Shown here one piece after another: positions 18,171-26,647 of a stretch of DNA of 64,000 bases. The notes beneath the pieces were generated by a model. That model saw only the letters and a program-made list of their open reading frames with translations, was not told the origin of the DNA and searched no databases. This DNA is from Lyngbya aestuarii BL J (lineage in GTDB: Bacteria > Cyanobacteriota > Cyanobacteriia > Cyanobacteriales > Microcoleaceae), in assembly GCF_000478195.2 (NCBI RefSeq), contig NZ_AUZM01000001.1, positions 184,422 through 248,421 of the forward strand, read 5' to 3'. The position numbers were made by a program, and so were the translations under genes. Position 1 is the first letter of the stretch; every line of letters starts with the position of its first letter.

Positions 18171-19202
18171 TTACTGCATTTGATTTTGCAAGCGTTTCTT
18201 CGCTTCTTTAAATTCAGTTGCCATTTGCTCACGTTGACTATCATTCATATTTTTCCGCATCGCTGCAAACATGGTGCTTTCTTCTTGACGAGTATGATCG
18301 CCAACCATATCTTTAACGCGCTTCACCATCGCTTGAAAAGCCTCTGCATTGGGTTCGCTTGCTTTCATTTCATTGAGAACTTTTTCGAGTTCGGCTTGCT
18401 CGTCATAAAGTTCTTGGGTATCACCATCGCCATAGAAGGAACGAATACGGGGATAAACAACTTCTTCTTCAGCTTTAGCGTGAGCAACTAAATCTTTATA
18501 AAGTTGTCCGAAATACTCCCGAATTTTGTTAGGATCTTGAGTTTTTTCGATTTCACGAATCAGGGTTTTTGCCTTTTGATGATCCATGAAAATCAGGGTC
18601 AAAATATCCATATCGGAAGCGTCAGAAGCTTGAGTAGTAGCACTTCCAATTACACCCGTCATGGCTGCTAATGCGTCTTGAATTTGTCCCCAAATACTAT
18701 CATCAGGCTCTTGACCTGTGAGTTCGCGAGTACCTAAATATTCTAAAATTCCTTTTAGTTGCTCTTGATGAGCGCGATTTTCAAAGTTAACAGCATTTAA
18801 AGGTGCGAGAGCTTCTTTAACATCAGCACCCACAACTTGTGCCGCTTTGTGAACCACTAAACCCGACAGAACTTGACCATGCTTAAGCAGCTCATGTTGA
18901 GCCATTTTTTCATATAAACTCAAGTCGGAACCTTGCATCATTTCCTGTGCTTGGTTCACCATTTTTTGAACTTTGTCTTTGGGTTCAGCCGGATTTCCGT
19001 ACTGAGTAATTGTTGTTTCAATAATGCCCAGATTTTTCTCGTCATCTTCAATCATATCTTGCAAACGACTACGAATATCATTGTCGCTGCATTCTTGAAT
19101 AAATTGACGTTCACTCATCAAAATTAAATTTTGAATAGCTCGCATATCTGCTAGCTTTTGAGCAATTGTCGCTCGTTTGGTATCAGTTAATGTGATAGGC
19201 AT
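18171..19202 (-). CDS. Hemerythrin HHE-domain protein
   Basis: A 343-residue protein. The N-terminal half (about 1-185) is helical, like DUF892/ferritin-like or duplicated bundle modules, with several His-Glu pairs (AQHELLKHGQ, RAHQEQLKG). The C-terminal half carries a clear HHE domain: MDHQKAKTLIREIE, DLVAHAKAEEEVVYPRI, DEQAELEKVL and VGDHTRQEESTMF. These provide the His and Glu ligands for a di-iron site. Such proteins bind oxygen, nitric oxide or iron and appear in stress responses. Length exceeds that of a single HHE domain, so it is a two-module protein. Transcription probably ends at the palindrome just downstream. Confidence 0.85.
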   Translation of the reverse strand: MPITLTDTKRATIAQKLADMRAIQNLILMSERQFIQECSDNDIRSRLQDMIEDDEKNLGIIETTITQYGNPAEPKDKVQKMVNQAQEMMQGSDLSLYEKMAQHELLKHGQVLSGLVVHKAAQVVGADVKEALAPLNAVNFENRAHQEQLKGILEYLGTRELTGQEPDDSIWGQIQDALAAMTGVIGSATTQASDASDMDILTLIFMDHQKAKTLIREIEKTQDPNKIREYFGQLYKDLVAHAKAEEEVVYPRIRSFYGDGDTQELYDEQAELEKVLNEMKASEPNAEAFQAMVKRVKDMVGDHTRQEESTMFAAMRKNMNDSQREQMATEFKEAKKRLQNQMQ

Positions 19203-19425
19203 TGTTTTCTCTCTCGTACACTGGATCTGTAAAACCTATCTTTTATAATTACGCAGCTCTAGGAGAGATTCATCTTCCTTTTGATATAAGTTCAAAAATG
19301 CTTTTATGAATAGGTAGTGATTACTAGAATCTGAAAAAACTGAAAACTAAACTTTGATCATACCAAACTCTCTACAAAAATAAATAGTAATATTATTATT
19401 GTTAATTTCAGAATCTATAAAATTA

Positions 19426-19451
19426 TCGGGGTACTCACGACAGTACCCCGA
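19426..19451 (-). terminator. Perfect hairpin after the DUF6335 gene
   Basis: TCGGGGTACT and AGTACCCCGA form a 10-base perfect stem with a six-base loop, 42 bases past the DUF6335 stop. On the minus strand it is followed by TAATTTTAT, a weak U tract. Confidence 0.6.
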
Positions 19452-19492
19452 CAATACTGATATTTTATTGAGTTACAAAATGAGCGAATTAA

Positions 19493-19726
19493 TTAATGAT
19501 CTTCTGCCGAATCTGGATCAAGTTGCCATCGTTGTTCATCTCGTTGGTCGAGTTTTGATTTAACTTCTAGCGGCTTAGTATCGGGTGTATCAATTCCCAC
19601 TGCATCGGCTAGACTTTCTGTATCATGACGTTCAGGAACTGCATCCATTGCCTCGGCTACAGGTGTATCTGGAATCACTTTAGTTTGATATTGAGGAAGA
19701 TTTTGATCGGAAGATTCAGTTGCCAT
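19493..19726 (-). CDS. DUF6335 family protein
   Basis: A 77-residue acidic protein, probably largely unstructured at its N-terminus. The C-terminal ESLADAVGIDTPDTKPLEVK and RDEQRWQLDPDSAED match the DUF6335 pattern known from cyanobacteria and often found near stress genes. AAGGAGTCAATA precedes the ATG. It is small, charged and has no signal peptide. Function unknown. It sits between hemerythrin and csbD, all on one strand. Confidence 0.7.
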   Translation of the reverse strand: MATESSDQNLPQYQTKVIPDTPVAEAMDAVPERHDTESLADAVGIDTPDTKPLEVKSKLDQRDEQRWQLDPDSAEDH

Positions 19727-19902
19727 TATTGACTCCTTGAATATGAATTCATCATTTGCATCTGGAAGAAAACAGGAAGTAATTTTAATTAATAAGTCCC
19801 CCGACCTTCTGAGTTAAATTCACATTTCCAGTGAAAGCCCAGAAAACCGGGGGTCAAGCCACCAACCAGAGCAATACTAACTTAATAGAACCACTCTATA
19901 AT

Positions 19903-20091
19903 TTAGCGATTCTCAATTTTTTGCTTTGCCGCTTCTTTTACATTTTCTACTGTGTGTTGTGCCGCGGCTTCTGCTTGCTTTTCTTTACCTTCTGCTTGAT
20001 CTTGAGGATCGCCTGTAATATTTCCTAATGCTTCTTGGGCTTTACCCTCCATATTTTTCATCGTAGCTTCTACTTTATTTTCGTTACTCAT
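19903..20091 (-). CDS. CsbD family stress-response protein
   Basis: A 62-residue hydrophilic helical protein with the CsbD pattern: NKVEATMKNMEGKAQEALGN followed by ITGDPQDQAEGK and Ala/Gln/Lys-rich helical repeats. CsbD-like proteins belong to the general stress regulon in Bacillus and are abundant under desiccation or osmotic stress; molecular function is unknown. An AGGAGA Shine-Dalgarno lies upstream, and a 7-base perfect hairpin at 20117-20134 sits just before it. Confidence 0.85.
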   Translation of the reverse strand: MSNENKVEATMKNMEGKAQEALGNITGDPQDQAEGKEKQAEAAAQHTVENVKEAAKQKIENR

Positions 20092-20116
20092 AAGTAAAGA
20101 TCTCCTATTCTTTCTT

Positions 20117-20134
20117 TAGCAAAGACTTTTGCTA
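20117..20134. promoter_or_regulatory. Inverted repeat upstream of csbD
   Basis: TAGCAAA-GACT-TTTGCTA, a perfect 7-base hairpin in the csbD leader, about 26 bases before the start codon. It could be an operator or a leader hairpin. Confidence 0.35.
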
Positions 20135-20159
20135 ACTGTTCACAGTATATCGAGTCTAT

Positions 20160-20188
20160 ATCTATCCTACTTCTACCGCAGGATAGAT
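20160..20188 (-). terminator. Perfect hairpin after the DUF697/TerB-like gene
   Basis: ATCTATCCT pairs exactly with AGGATAGAT across an 11-base loop, 28 bases past the stop of the 387-residue gene. No U tract follows on the minus strand, so termination is uncertain. Confidence 0.45.
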
Positions 20189-20215
20189 TCATTGACCCTA
20201 TCTTAAGAGAGATGG

Positions 20216-21379
20216 TTATGATGGTGAAGCTGAATTCAATTGAGTTTGATAGTTTTTCTCGATTTCATTCAGACTTAAATCAAATTTCTCAGCAATTGCC
20301 TTTAAAACTTCCCGTTCTTGTGCTGTAATCACACCATCACTTTGAGCAATTCGATAACATTGCATTAAGGTAGAAGGTGCAAAATCAGGATGAAGTTGCT
20401 GCAATAAATCATCTAAAGGCTGAGGAGTTTTTAGGTGATTTTCAATGGTTTCGGCAGTTTTAGAGTTAAAATTTCCTTGCTGTAACAATTCTGAAATTAC
20501 ATCAGACCAAGATTTTTCAGGAGAACTTGCCAACACCGCATGAACCATAATTTGATCCATGATTGCTTCTTGTTCTGATGCTTTTTGAAAATAGTTTTCC
20601 TGTTCTTGATAAAACTCAGCAGGCGTTAATTTTGTGCCATCGGGTTTAAGTTTAGCTTCATAAAACCGACAAGCAGCATAACCGAGTCCATACAGCATAA
20701 CGGCGTTAGAAGAAGCCCCGACAAATGCACCAATACCGGGAATAACTTCAATCACACCAAATCCTACTTTTAAAGCACTTGAACCGCCCAAAGATAAGCC
20801 AAAAATTCCTAAAACTTCTCCCCGACGTTCGGCATCATTTAGATCAAGACCATAAGCTGCGGCAATTTCATAAATCATTTCCGCTTGCAGTCGAGTTGTT
20901 GTGGCTAAATCGATCGCAAAAAGTACGGCAGCCAAAGGAGGAATAAAGTTAGTTGCTAATCCAATTCCTGCACCTTGTACTGACTTTTCTACCATAATGC
21001 GGTGAGCAATTTCAGCAGCAGTTTCATTGGGGTATTTTTGCCGCAATTTTTCCACATTACGTTGGGCTTCTTCAATATTGACTTGACCCAACATTACTTT
21101 TAACCAGTCCGCCCCTAATAGTTTTGTAATCGATTTAACGAGGGGATTTTCTGCGATCGCTGCCATCGTATCTCCTGTTCCTTGAAAAACCATTTCAAGA
21201 AGGTTTTGAGCCTGATCTGCCCCGGCTTTAGCGACTTGATTTGCTGTCTCTATCGTGGTATCAATTACCTTCCTTAAATCTGATGTCGTTTCATAAATAC
21301 AAGTTCCAAGATCGGAGTGAGAAGACGCTGCATTTTGAGAGCGATCAGATGAAGTTTGTTTGGATTCTGCCATGGTCAT
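20216..21379 (-). CDS. Membrane-associated protein with DUF697/EcsC-like core and TerB-like C-terminus
   Basis: A 387-residue protein. Residues about 1-75 are polar and helical. The centre (about 120-265) has hydrophobic glycine-rich helices (GLATNFIPPLAAVLFAIDLA, ADAERRGEVLGIFGLS-like, VIPGIGAFVGASSNAVMLYG) resembling the DUF697/EcsC type that follows GTPase domains elsewhere; no GTPase is present here. The C-terminal about 50 residues (MQCYRIAQSDGVITAQEREV) resemble a TerB/tellurite-resistance helical domain. Function unknown; position suggests an envelope-stress role. Family names are tentative. Confidence 0.65.
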   Translation of the reverse strand: MTMAESKQTSSDRSQNAASSHSDLGTCIYETTSDLRKVIDTTIETANQVAKAGADQAQNLLEMVFQGTGDTMAAIAENPLVKSITKLLGADWLKVMLGQVNIEEAQRNVEKLRQKYPNETAAEIAHRIMVEKSVQGAGIGLATNFIPPLAAVLFAIDLATTTRLQAEMIYEIAAAYGLDLNDAERRGEVLGIFGLSLGGSSALKVGFGVIEVIPGIGAFVGASSNAVMLYGLGYAACRFYEAKLKPDGTKLTPAEFYQEQENYFQKASEQEAIMDQIMVHAVLASSPEKSWSDVISELLQQGNFNSKTAETIENHLKTPQPLDDLLQQLHPDFAPSTLMQCYRIAQSDGVITAQEREVLKAIAEKFDLSLNEIEKNYQTQLNSASPS

Positions 21380-21543
21380 TTGGATTGATAATTTTCTAGA
21401 GTATTTAAAGCTTATAGATTAGCCAATTTGAATGATAGAAGAATCAAGACAAAATCGTCAATATAACCTATCTACTTTTAAAAATAGAATAGCACTATCG
21501 AGCCAACTTACTACGACAGTGCCTAGTTTTTTGATAAATCTTG

Positions 21544-21903
21544 TTAACTAACGGTAACTTGAGAAGTGTCAACGCTACCCGCACCATCAACTTTTTTAGC
21601 CACAGAAACCACTTGATCTAAAACATCTTGACTGGGAACTGTTCCTTTCAGAACCACCTTGCTACCTGTCTGAGCAACCCAAAGCGTTTCAATATCATCA
21701 ATTGCCGAGTCTTGATCAAACGCATAAGCAACTCGTTTGGCTAAACCACTTTCATCATATTCTCCATTCAAACCCACTCGTTCGGAGGGAATTGATCCGC
21801 CACCTGTAGATGCAGGAGCTTGAGCAACTGATGTTTTTGTCGTTTTTGACTTCCGGGCTTTTTCTTCTTCGTCTCTACCAAATAATCTACCTAACCAGCT
21901 CAT
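21544..21903 (-). CDS. BON-domain protein
   Basis: A protein of about 119 residues. The N-terminus MSWLGRLFGRDEEEKARKSK is short, amphipathic and basic, possibly membrane-associating. A low-complexity linker follows, then a BON domain (about 50-118) with LAKRVAYAFDQDSAIDDIET, SKVVLKGTVPSQDVLDQVV and a final GAGSVDTSQVTV strand. BON domains bind phospholipid or cell-wall material and occur in osmotic-shock proteins such as OsmY. GGAG eight bases before the ATG at 21903 fixes the start over a TTG 10 codons upstream. It is the first of the minus-strand stress block. Confidence 0.8.
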   Translation of the reverse strand: MSWLGRLFGRDEEEKARKSKTTKTSVAQAPASTGGGSIPSERVGLNGEYDESGLAKRVAYAFDQDSAIDDIETLWVAQTGSKVVLKGTVPSQDVLDQVVSVAKKVDGAGSVDTSQVTVS

Positions 21904-22170
21904 ATAATTTACTCCAAAGATTACTAAACTCAATTAAATCCTAACTCTCATCCTATCTTAGTAATCTTCAAATTATCCTCTACCCATTGGCTGAATTTCT
22001 TGAATTTCTTTCTATTTCCTGAGATAGATTGTTTATTCTAACGATATCAATTAGATTTTACTTCTTCAGAGTGTCATTTTTTTGCTATGATTAGACACAA
22101 ACTTAAAACTTGAAAAATAAGATCTGATATTATATTGTTTAATTTTATTAAAAGACAGGAGTAAATTTTT

Positions 22171-23211
22171 ATGTTTTCTTCGGCTTGTTTAATTTTTAAT
22201 CCGGTCGCAGGTCAGAGTGATTCCGAGCAGGATCTATCAGAAATTAAGCGTCATTTAGAGCCTCATCTTAATTTAGAGATTCAATTTACCACCGAAGAAA
22301 TATCGGCTCAACAATTAGCTCGTGAAGCCCTGGAACGAAATGCAGAATGTTTGATTGCTTCAGGAGGAGATGGTACTGTTTCTCAGGTGGCGGGAGTTTT
22401 AGCGGAAAGCGATGTTCCTTTAGGAATTATTGCCCGAGGAACGGCTAATGCCTTTGCAAATGCTCTTAATATTCCCCAAAATATTGAAGATGCTTGCAAA
22501 ACAATCTTAGGAGGAAAACGACGAGTTGTTGATCTTGGAAAATGCGCCGGAAAAACCATGACACTACTCGCAGGTGTAGGTGTAGAAGCGGAACTGGTTG
22601 AGGATGCAGACCGAGAAGCTAAAGATCGTTTAGGAATGCTAGCTTACTTTTTCTCTGCCTTTAAACAGTTGCAAAAATTTGAAATTTTTCAAGCTACATT
22701 GGAAACAGATGATCAGATTATTGAAGTTGATGCAGCCGCAATTACTGTTGCAAATGTAGCCCCTGCTTCTTCTATTTTAGCTCAAGGCCCAGCAGGTATT
22801 GTGATGGATGACGGCCTTTTTGATGTGACAATTATTGCTCCAACAAATCGCCGTAGTGCGGTAGCTGCATCCTATCATTTACTCCAGTCTGCCATTCACG
22901 AAGATGGTGCCGAACGGGATGATATTGGTTATCTACGAACTCAACGAATTAAAATCACTACACATCCCCCTCAAAAAGTGGTTTTAGATGGAGAAATTAT
23001 TGGAGAAACACCGATTGAACTAGAGTGTATTCCTCGTAAATTAGCTGTAATTGTTCCGGATAAGTTTTCCTCAGAACAGCCTCAAAAATTAGAAGGATTG
23101 CCGGGATTAAAAATCCAATCAAAGAGCAGTGAATCTGTGGATAAAAGTCAAACAGAAAAGAATGAAAGTAATATAGATGTTTTGATTTTAGATTATCGAA
23201 TTACGGATTAA
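22171..23211 (+). CDS. Diacylglycerol kinase-family lipid kinase
   Basis: A 346-residue protein of the YegS/DgkB family. It has LIFNPVAGQSDSEQDL at the N-terminus, the catalytic and nucleotide-binding loop IASGGDGTVSQVAGVL, GIIARGTANAFANALNIP, and the C-terminal strand segment VVLDGEIIGETP. These enzymes phosphorylate diacylglycerol, sphingoid or related lipids at the membrane using ATP. A polar Ser/Lys/Glu-rich tail of about 50 residues extends beyond the usual end. AGGAG lies nine bases before the ATG. It diverges from the BON gene across 270 bases. Confidence 0.85.
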   Translation: MFSSACLIFNPVAGQSDSEQDLSEIKRHLEPHLNLEIQFTTEEISAQQLAREALERNAECLIASGGDGTVSQVAGVLAESDVPLGIIARGTANAFANALNIPQNIEDACKTILGGKRRVVDLGKCAGKTMTLLAGVGVEAELVEDADREAKDRLGMLAYFFSAFKQLQKFEIFQATLETDDQIIEVDAAAITVANVAPASSILAQGPAGIVMDDGLFDVTIIAPTNRRSAVAASYHLLQSAIHEDGAERDDIGYLRTQRIKITTHPPQKVVLDGEIIGETPIELECIPRKLAVIVPDKFSSEQPQKLEGLPGLKIQSKSSESVDKSQTEKNESNIDVLILDYRITD

Positions 23212-23393
23212 ATCAGGATTAAAATCAATATTGCATTCTTAACACTAGATCAATTTTAACTTATAATTTTACTGCTGTACTTTTTACGAACTTATATAAA
23301 AAAATTTACCTATTATTTGGATAAAAGGTAAATAGGTTAATCATATTTTTTTATATTATGGAAATCTAGCTTGATTGCTGACCTCAAAAAAAT

Positions 23394-23549
23394 TTATTGA
23401 TTATTCTCTAATTCTATAGATACCGCTTGAGCAGCTTGTAAAAGTAACAGAGCAAAAGCAGTTGCATCTTCAGCAAACTTTTCTTTGTCTACTCGTTTGT
23501 CAGAAGCTGGATTAGCTAACATTCCCTGAGCCACCATTAATGTTGCCAT
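23394..23549 (-). CDS. Small ORF (51 residues), downstream half of an interrupted gene
   Basis: The minus strand encodes MATLMVAQGMLANPASDKRV then DKEKFAEDATAFALLLLQAA and QAVSIELENNQ, a helical, Ala/Leu-rich peptide with protein-like composition. Its ATG directly follows the TAA of a 20-codon upstream ORF in the same frame. It may be an independent, coupled gene, or the second part of a 72-residue protein broken by a CAA-to-TAA change. I do not recognise the family. Confidence 0.45.
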   Translation of the reverse strand: MATLMVAQGMLANPASDKRVDKEKFAEDATAFALLLLQAAQAVSIELENNQ

Positions 23550-23612
23550 TTATAATTTAGTCAGATTTTCTGATTTTAGATGATTAGGTAATCTTTGATT
23601 ATTCTCGCTCAT
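23550..23612 (-). CDS. Short upstream ORF (20 residues) in frame with the 51-residue ORF
   Basis: ATG with a GAGG Shine-Dalgarno about seven bases upstream encodes MSENNQRLPNHLKSENLTKL and stops at TAA, immediately followed by ATG in the same frame. The good ribosome site sits on this part, not on the downstream one. Confidence 0.4.
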   Translation of the reverse strand: MSENNQRLPNHLKSENLTKL

Positions 23613-23836
23613 ATTTACCTCTAGTTTTAGTTTCACTAGGTTAAATAAAAATACTATAGTTTAACATCTATCATTTGAGAGATTCTGCTTTGAGTTTGAA
23701 TTTGAGTGCGATATCTGAATCTCAAGTCAATTGAATAGATAGACAATTAATCTTTCAAGCTTTGATCATGTTGAGTTTGAGATATCAGGGATTTTACTTT
23801 ATACTTCTATGTTGAAGAACTGAAGGAAGAAGAAAA

Positions 23837-24619
23837 TTGCCAGCAATTGTTTCATTATTTGTTGCAGTGACATTATCTTTATTGGTAACTCGAATTGCTT
23901 CCGAAGCACTAACCCTCACAGGCTTGTCTCGGCAGTCTGCTCGATTTCAAGCTCGTTCAGCGTTTACAGGTTCCGGTTTTACAACTCAGGAGTCTGAACG
24001 AGTCGTAAATCATCCGGTACGACGACGAATTATTATGTGGTTAATGTTCTTAGGAAATGCGGGAATTATTACCGTTATTTCTTCTGTTGTTCTGACTTTT
24101 GTGACCACCGCTCGCTCTGATCAATGGTTCTTAAGATTTATGCTATTATTCTTAGGATTAGCTTTGCTTTCTTTAGTCATTCAACATCGAGGATTTAACC
24201 GATATCTTAATCGACTGGTGAGATGGGCATTGCGAAATTGGACGAATTTAGATGTGCGAGATTATGCAAATTTACTGCATCTAAAAGGAGAATATCGGGT
24301 TATGGAATTGCTAGTTAATCCTTCCGATTGGCTGGCTAATAAACAACTTCATCAACTGCGGTTAAAATCAGAAGGTGTGATGGTTCTCGGAATTGAACGA
24401 GAGGATAAAACCTATGTGGGTGCGCCGAATGGATCGACTTATATTCGTTCTTTTGACTTGCTCATTCTTTATGGTCGTAAGACGGCTTTATTAGAACTTG
24501 ATTCCCGTCGAAATGATTTAACAGGCGAAATTGCTCACGAAAAAGCAGTAAGAACCCAACAACATCTCATGAACGAACAAGCTGAACAAGAGGTTCTGTC
24601 TAAGGATAGTTTAACATAA
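23837..24619 (+). CDS. Membrane protein with C-terminal TrkA_C domain
   Basis: A 260-residue protein. The N-terminal about 120 residues have three hydrophobic helices, with RSAFTGSGFTTQESE between the first and second. That loop resembles the GFTT/GFST pore segment of Trk/Ktr potassium transporters. Residues about 145-225 form a TrkA_C-like ligand-binding domain (EYRVMELLVNPSDWLANKQL, EDKTYVGAPNGSTYIRSFD). This suggests ion transport or its control, but the chain is much shorter than TrkH. The start is TTG, supported by GAAGGAAGAAG just upstream. Located next to the stress block. Confidence 0.65.
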   Translation: MPAIVSLFVAVTLSLLVTRIASEALTLTGLSRQSARFQARSAFTGSGFTTQESERVVNHPVRRRIIMWLMFLGNAGIITVISSVVLTFVTTARSDQWFLRFMLLFLGLALLSLVIQHRGFNRYLNRLVRWALRNWTNLDVRDYANLLHLKGEYRVMELLVNPSDWLANKQLHQLRLKSEGVMVLGIEREDKTYVGAPNGSTYIRSFDLLILYGRKTALLELDSRRNDLTGEIAHEKAVRTQQHLMNEQAEQEVLSKDSLT

Positions 24620-24682
24620 AGATCAAAAAACGTTAACTCACCTAGACGATTATTAACCGAATTTAACACAAAAAAATACTGA

Positions 24683-24709
24683 ATGTCCTTTACAAAAAGA
24701 AAAGGACAT
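24683..24709. terminator. Perfect hairpin between convergent genes
   Basis: ATGTCCTTT and AAAGGACAT form a 9-base perfect stem with a nine-base A-rich loop, about 65 bases past the TrkA_C gene and 140 bases past the GTPase stop on the other strand. It could end either transcript. Confidence 0.55.
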
Positions 24710-24849
24710 ATTTGATCAAGATGATGTTACTGCGAGCTTAAAAATGATGCAATAAATACTAAATTTAGTCGGTTATAGTATTATCTTTGCTCGGAGCATA
24801 GTTCAAATAGAAAATGAATTATATTCGAGAAAAGCAGATGATTCAAGAC

Positions 24850-26502
24850 TTACCAATCCTCTCGCTTGTAATCTCGATCATGCCAATCATTTTCAAAGGG
24901 ATTAACCTTTTTGAGTTGAACTGAGGGTTGATATTCCGGTTGCGATTCATCTTCATAATCATCATCATCATCTTCCTCTATTCGTGATGAATTCAAGTTT
25001 AAGGGTTCAATCACACGGGCAATAGCATCTTGAATAAAACTTTTAACAAACTCATCTTTTCGAGTCAGTTTAAACTGTCGTTGTACGACTTCCGCTATTC
25101 CCCCATCTCCCCAATCTTGATCTTGGCGGAAATATTCAATAAAACTTCTTCCCGCAATTCGAGTTAAATAAGCAGCCGTTACCGCTTGAATTCCCTTTCC
25201 AATCACAATCGTTCCAAAATGAAATTGTAGGGCGGTTGCCACCAATTGAGTCGCCCCTTGAACCACACCCAAACTCGCTAAGGTTTTTGCTAAAGAAAGT
25301 GCTAATTCTCGTCCTCTTTCTAAATTTAATTCACAGCCATAAATCTTGCCAATTTCTACCACCATTTGCGCGTTAACTGCCGCAGTTGCTAACAAGTCAA
25401 CCACAGGTAAAGGCGTTACTGCAATCACTCCGGCCCCTATCCATTGAAACCGTTCAACAACTTTATTGGCTTGGCGACGGCGTTGAGTATCTAATACATT
25501 CCGGGCTTCTTCACCCAAACGTTGAGATTGTAATAAGATATTATCCGCGATTAAATCTTCCCCTTCTGCCCGTAAAACTTTCGCCATTCGACGGATTAAC
25601 GGCATGATATCGGGTTCGGGTTTAAACGGTTCTCCCGTATCCAAAATAACGGCTTGAGGATTAGCCGCCACCCTAACAATATCTTCTGATGAAATAAACG
25701 TTTTTACCCGTTCTTCTAAACGAGAAAGAATAATATTTTGGTCATCTTCAGTATACCGATCAATTTTATTAAAAACTAATAGCGATCGCTTACCAATTTC
25801 TGCTAAACTATAAAGAGGTTGATATTCCGATTGTCGCAAATCGTTATCGACTACAAATAATAATAAATCCGCTTCGGTTGCTAACGTTCGTGCTAATGTT
25901 CCCCGATGAGAACCGGCTTCCCCTGCTTCTAAAATTCCCGGTGTATCGGTAATTAAAATCTCTCGTTCTAAACCTTTAAATTGTAAATGATACGTTTCCC
26001 CTACTTCTGTTGTTCCCATTGGTGCATTCACTTTACCAACCATCCGCCCCATTAACGCATTTACAATAGAGGTTTTTCCGGCCGAACCCGTCCCAAAAAT
26101 CACAACTTTAATATTACCCCGAGATAGAAATTCTTCGATTTCATCTGTTCGATTAATAATCGCTTGACGGGCGACTTCATCTTGAATTTGATGAACCTGT
26201 TGGCGAATGGTTTTTAAAGATTCTTCAGCCGCTTCTGTTTTATCAACCGGAACCCGCAAATTTGCAGCCCGTCTTTTGCGAGATTTTCGATTTTTTTTGA
26301 ATAATCCGGTATAATAAAAGAAGGCAAAAATTAACAGCCCCAACAACACAAAAATCAACAGCAAAAACAAATTGGCGAAGATGGGATGAGCAGACCAAGC
26401 GATTTGACTGTATAATCCAGAAATGGAAGTCACCAACCAAATCATCAACCCCAGAATCAGACAGAAGCCGAAAATCAGAAGCAGAAAGCGAGATACAGGC
26501 AT
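24850..26502 (-). CDS. Membrane-anchored GTPase with DUF697 domain
   Basis: A 550-residue protein. Two membrane helices lie at about 5-27 and 42-65, then a basic stretch. The G domain follows: P-loop GTGSAGKTS (137-145), a Thr-containing switch (APMGTTEVGE), DTPG and NKID. A DUF697 region (about 340-470) has hydrophobic helices (GAGVIAVTPLPVVDLLATAA). The tail is acidic. This architecture resembles the Era-like/YcjX-DUF697 and dynamin-like GTPases thought to act at membranes. It diverges from purH over 145 bases that must hold both promoters. Confidence 0.85.
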   Translation of the reverse strand: MPVSRFLLLIFGFCLILGLMIWLVTSISGLYSQIAWSAHPIFANLFLLLIFVLLGLLIFAFFYYTGLFKKNRKSRKRRAANLRVPVDKTEAAEESLKTIRQQVHQIQDEVARQAIINRTDEIEEFLSRGNIKVVIFGTGSAGKTSIVNALMGRMVGKVNAPMGTTEVGETYHLQFKGLEREILITDTPGILEAGEAGSHRGTLARTLATEADLLLFVVDNDLRQSEYQPLYSLAEIGKRSLLVFNKIDRYTEDDQNIILSRLEERVKTFISSEDIVRVAANPQAVILDTGEPFKPEPDIMPLIRRMAKVLRAEGEDLIADNILLQSQRLGEEARNVLDTQRRRQANKVVERFQWIGAGVIAVTPLPVVDLLATAAVNAQMVVEIGKIYGCELNLERGRELALSLAKTLASLGVVQGATQLVATALQFHFGTIVIGKGIQAVTAAYLTRIAGRSFIEYFRQDQDWGDGGIAEVVQRQFKLTRKDEFVKSFIQDAIARVIEPLNLNSSRIEEDDDDDYEDESQPEYQPSVQLKKVNPFENDWHDRDYKREDW

Positions 26503-26647
26503 AACAGAAGGTGCGAAAACCGCAGCAGGTAACTTTCGATTATTTCCTATGTTAGCGGCGTTTGAATCTAACTTGCGAAATAGATGAGGTATAAAGCAGA
26601 ATCAATGGCAAAATAGTTAAGTTGTCTGCTAGTTTGGAGTTTGCATC

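Larger units (their letters stand above)
23212..23836. other. Intergenic region containing an interrupted small ORF
   Basis: About 625 AT-rich bases between two plus-strand genes. The only coding-like content is on the minus strand (23394-23612). The TrkA_C gene promoter should lie in the last 200 bases. Confidence 0.5.
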
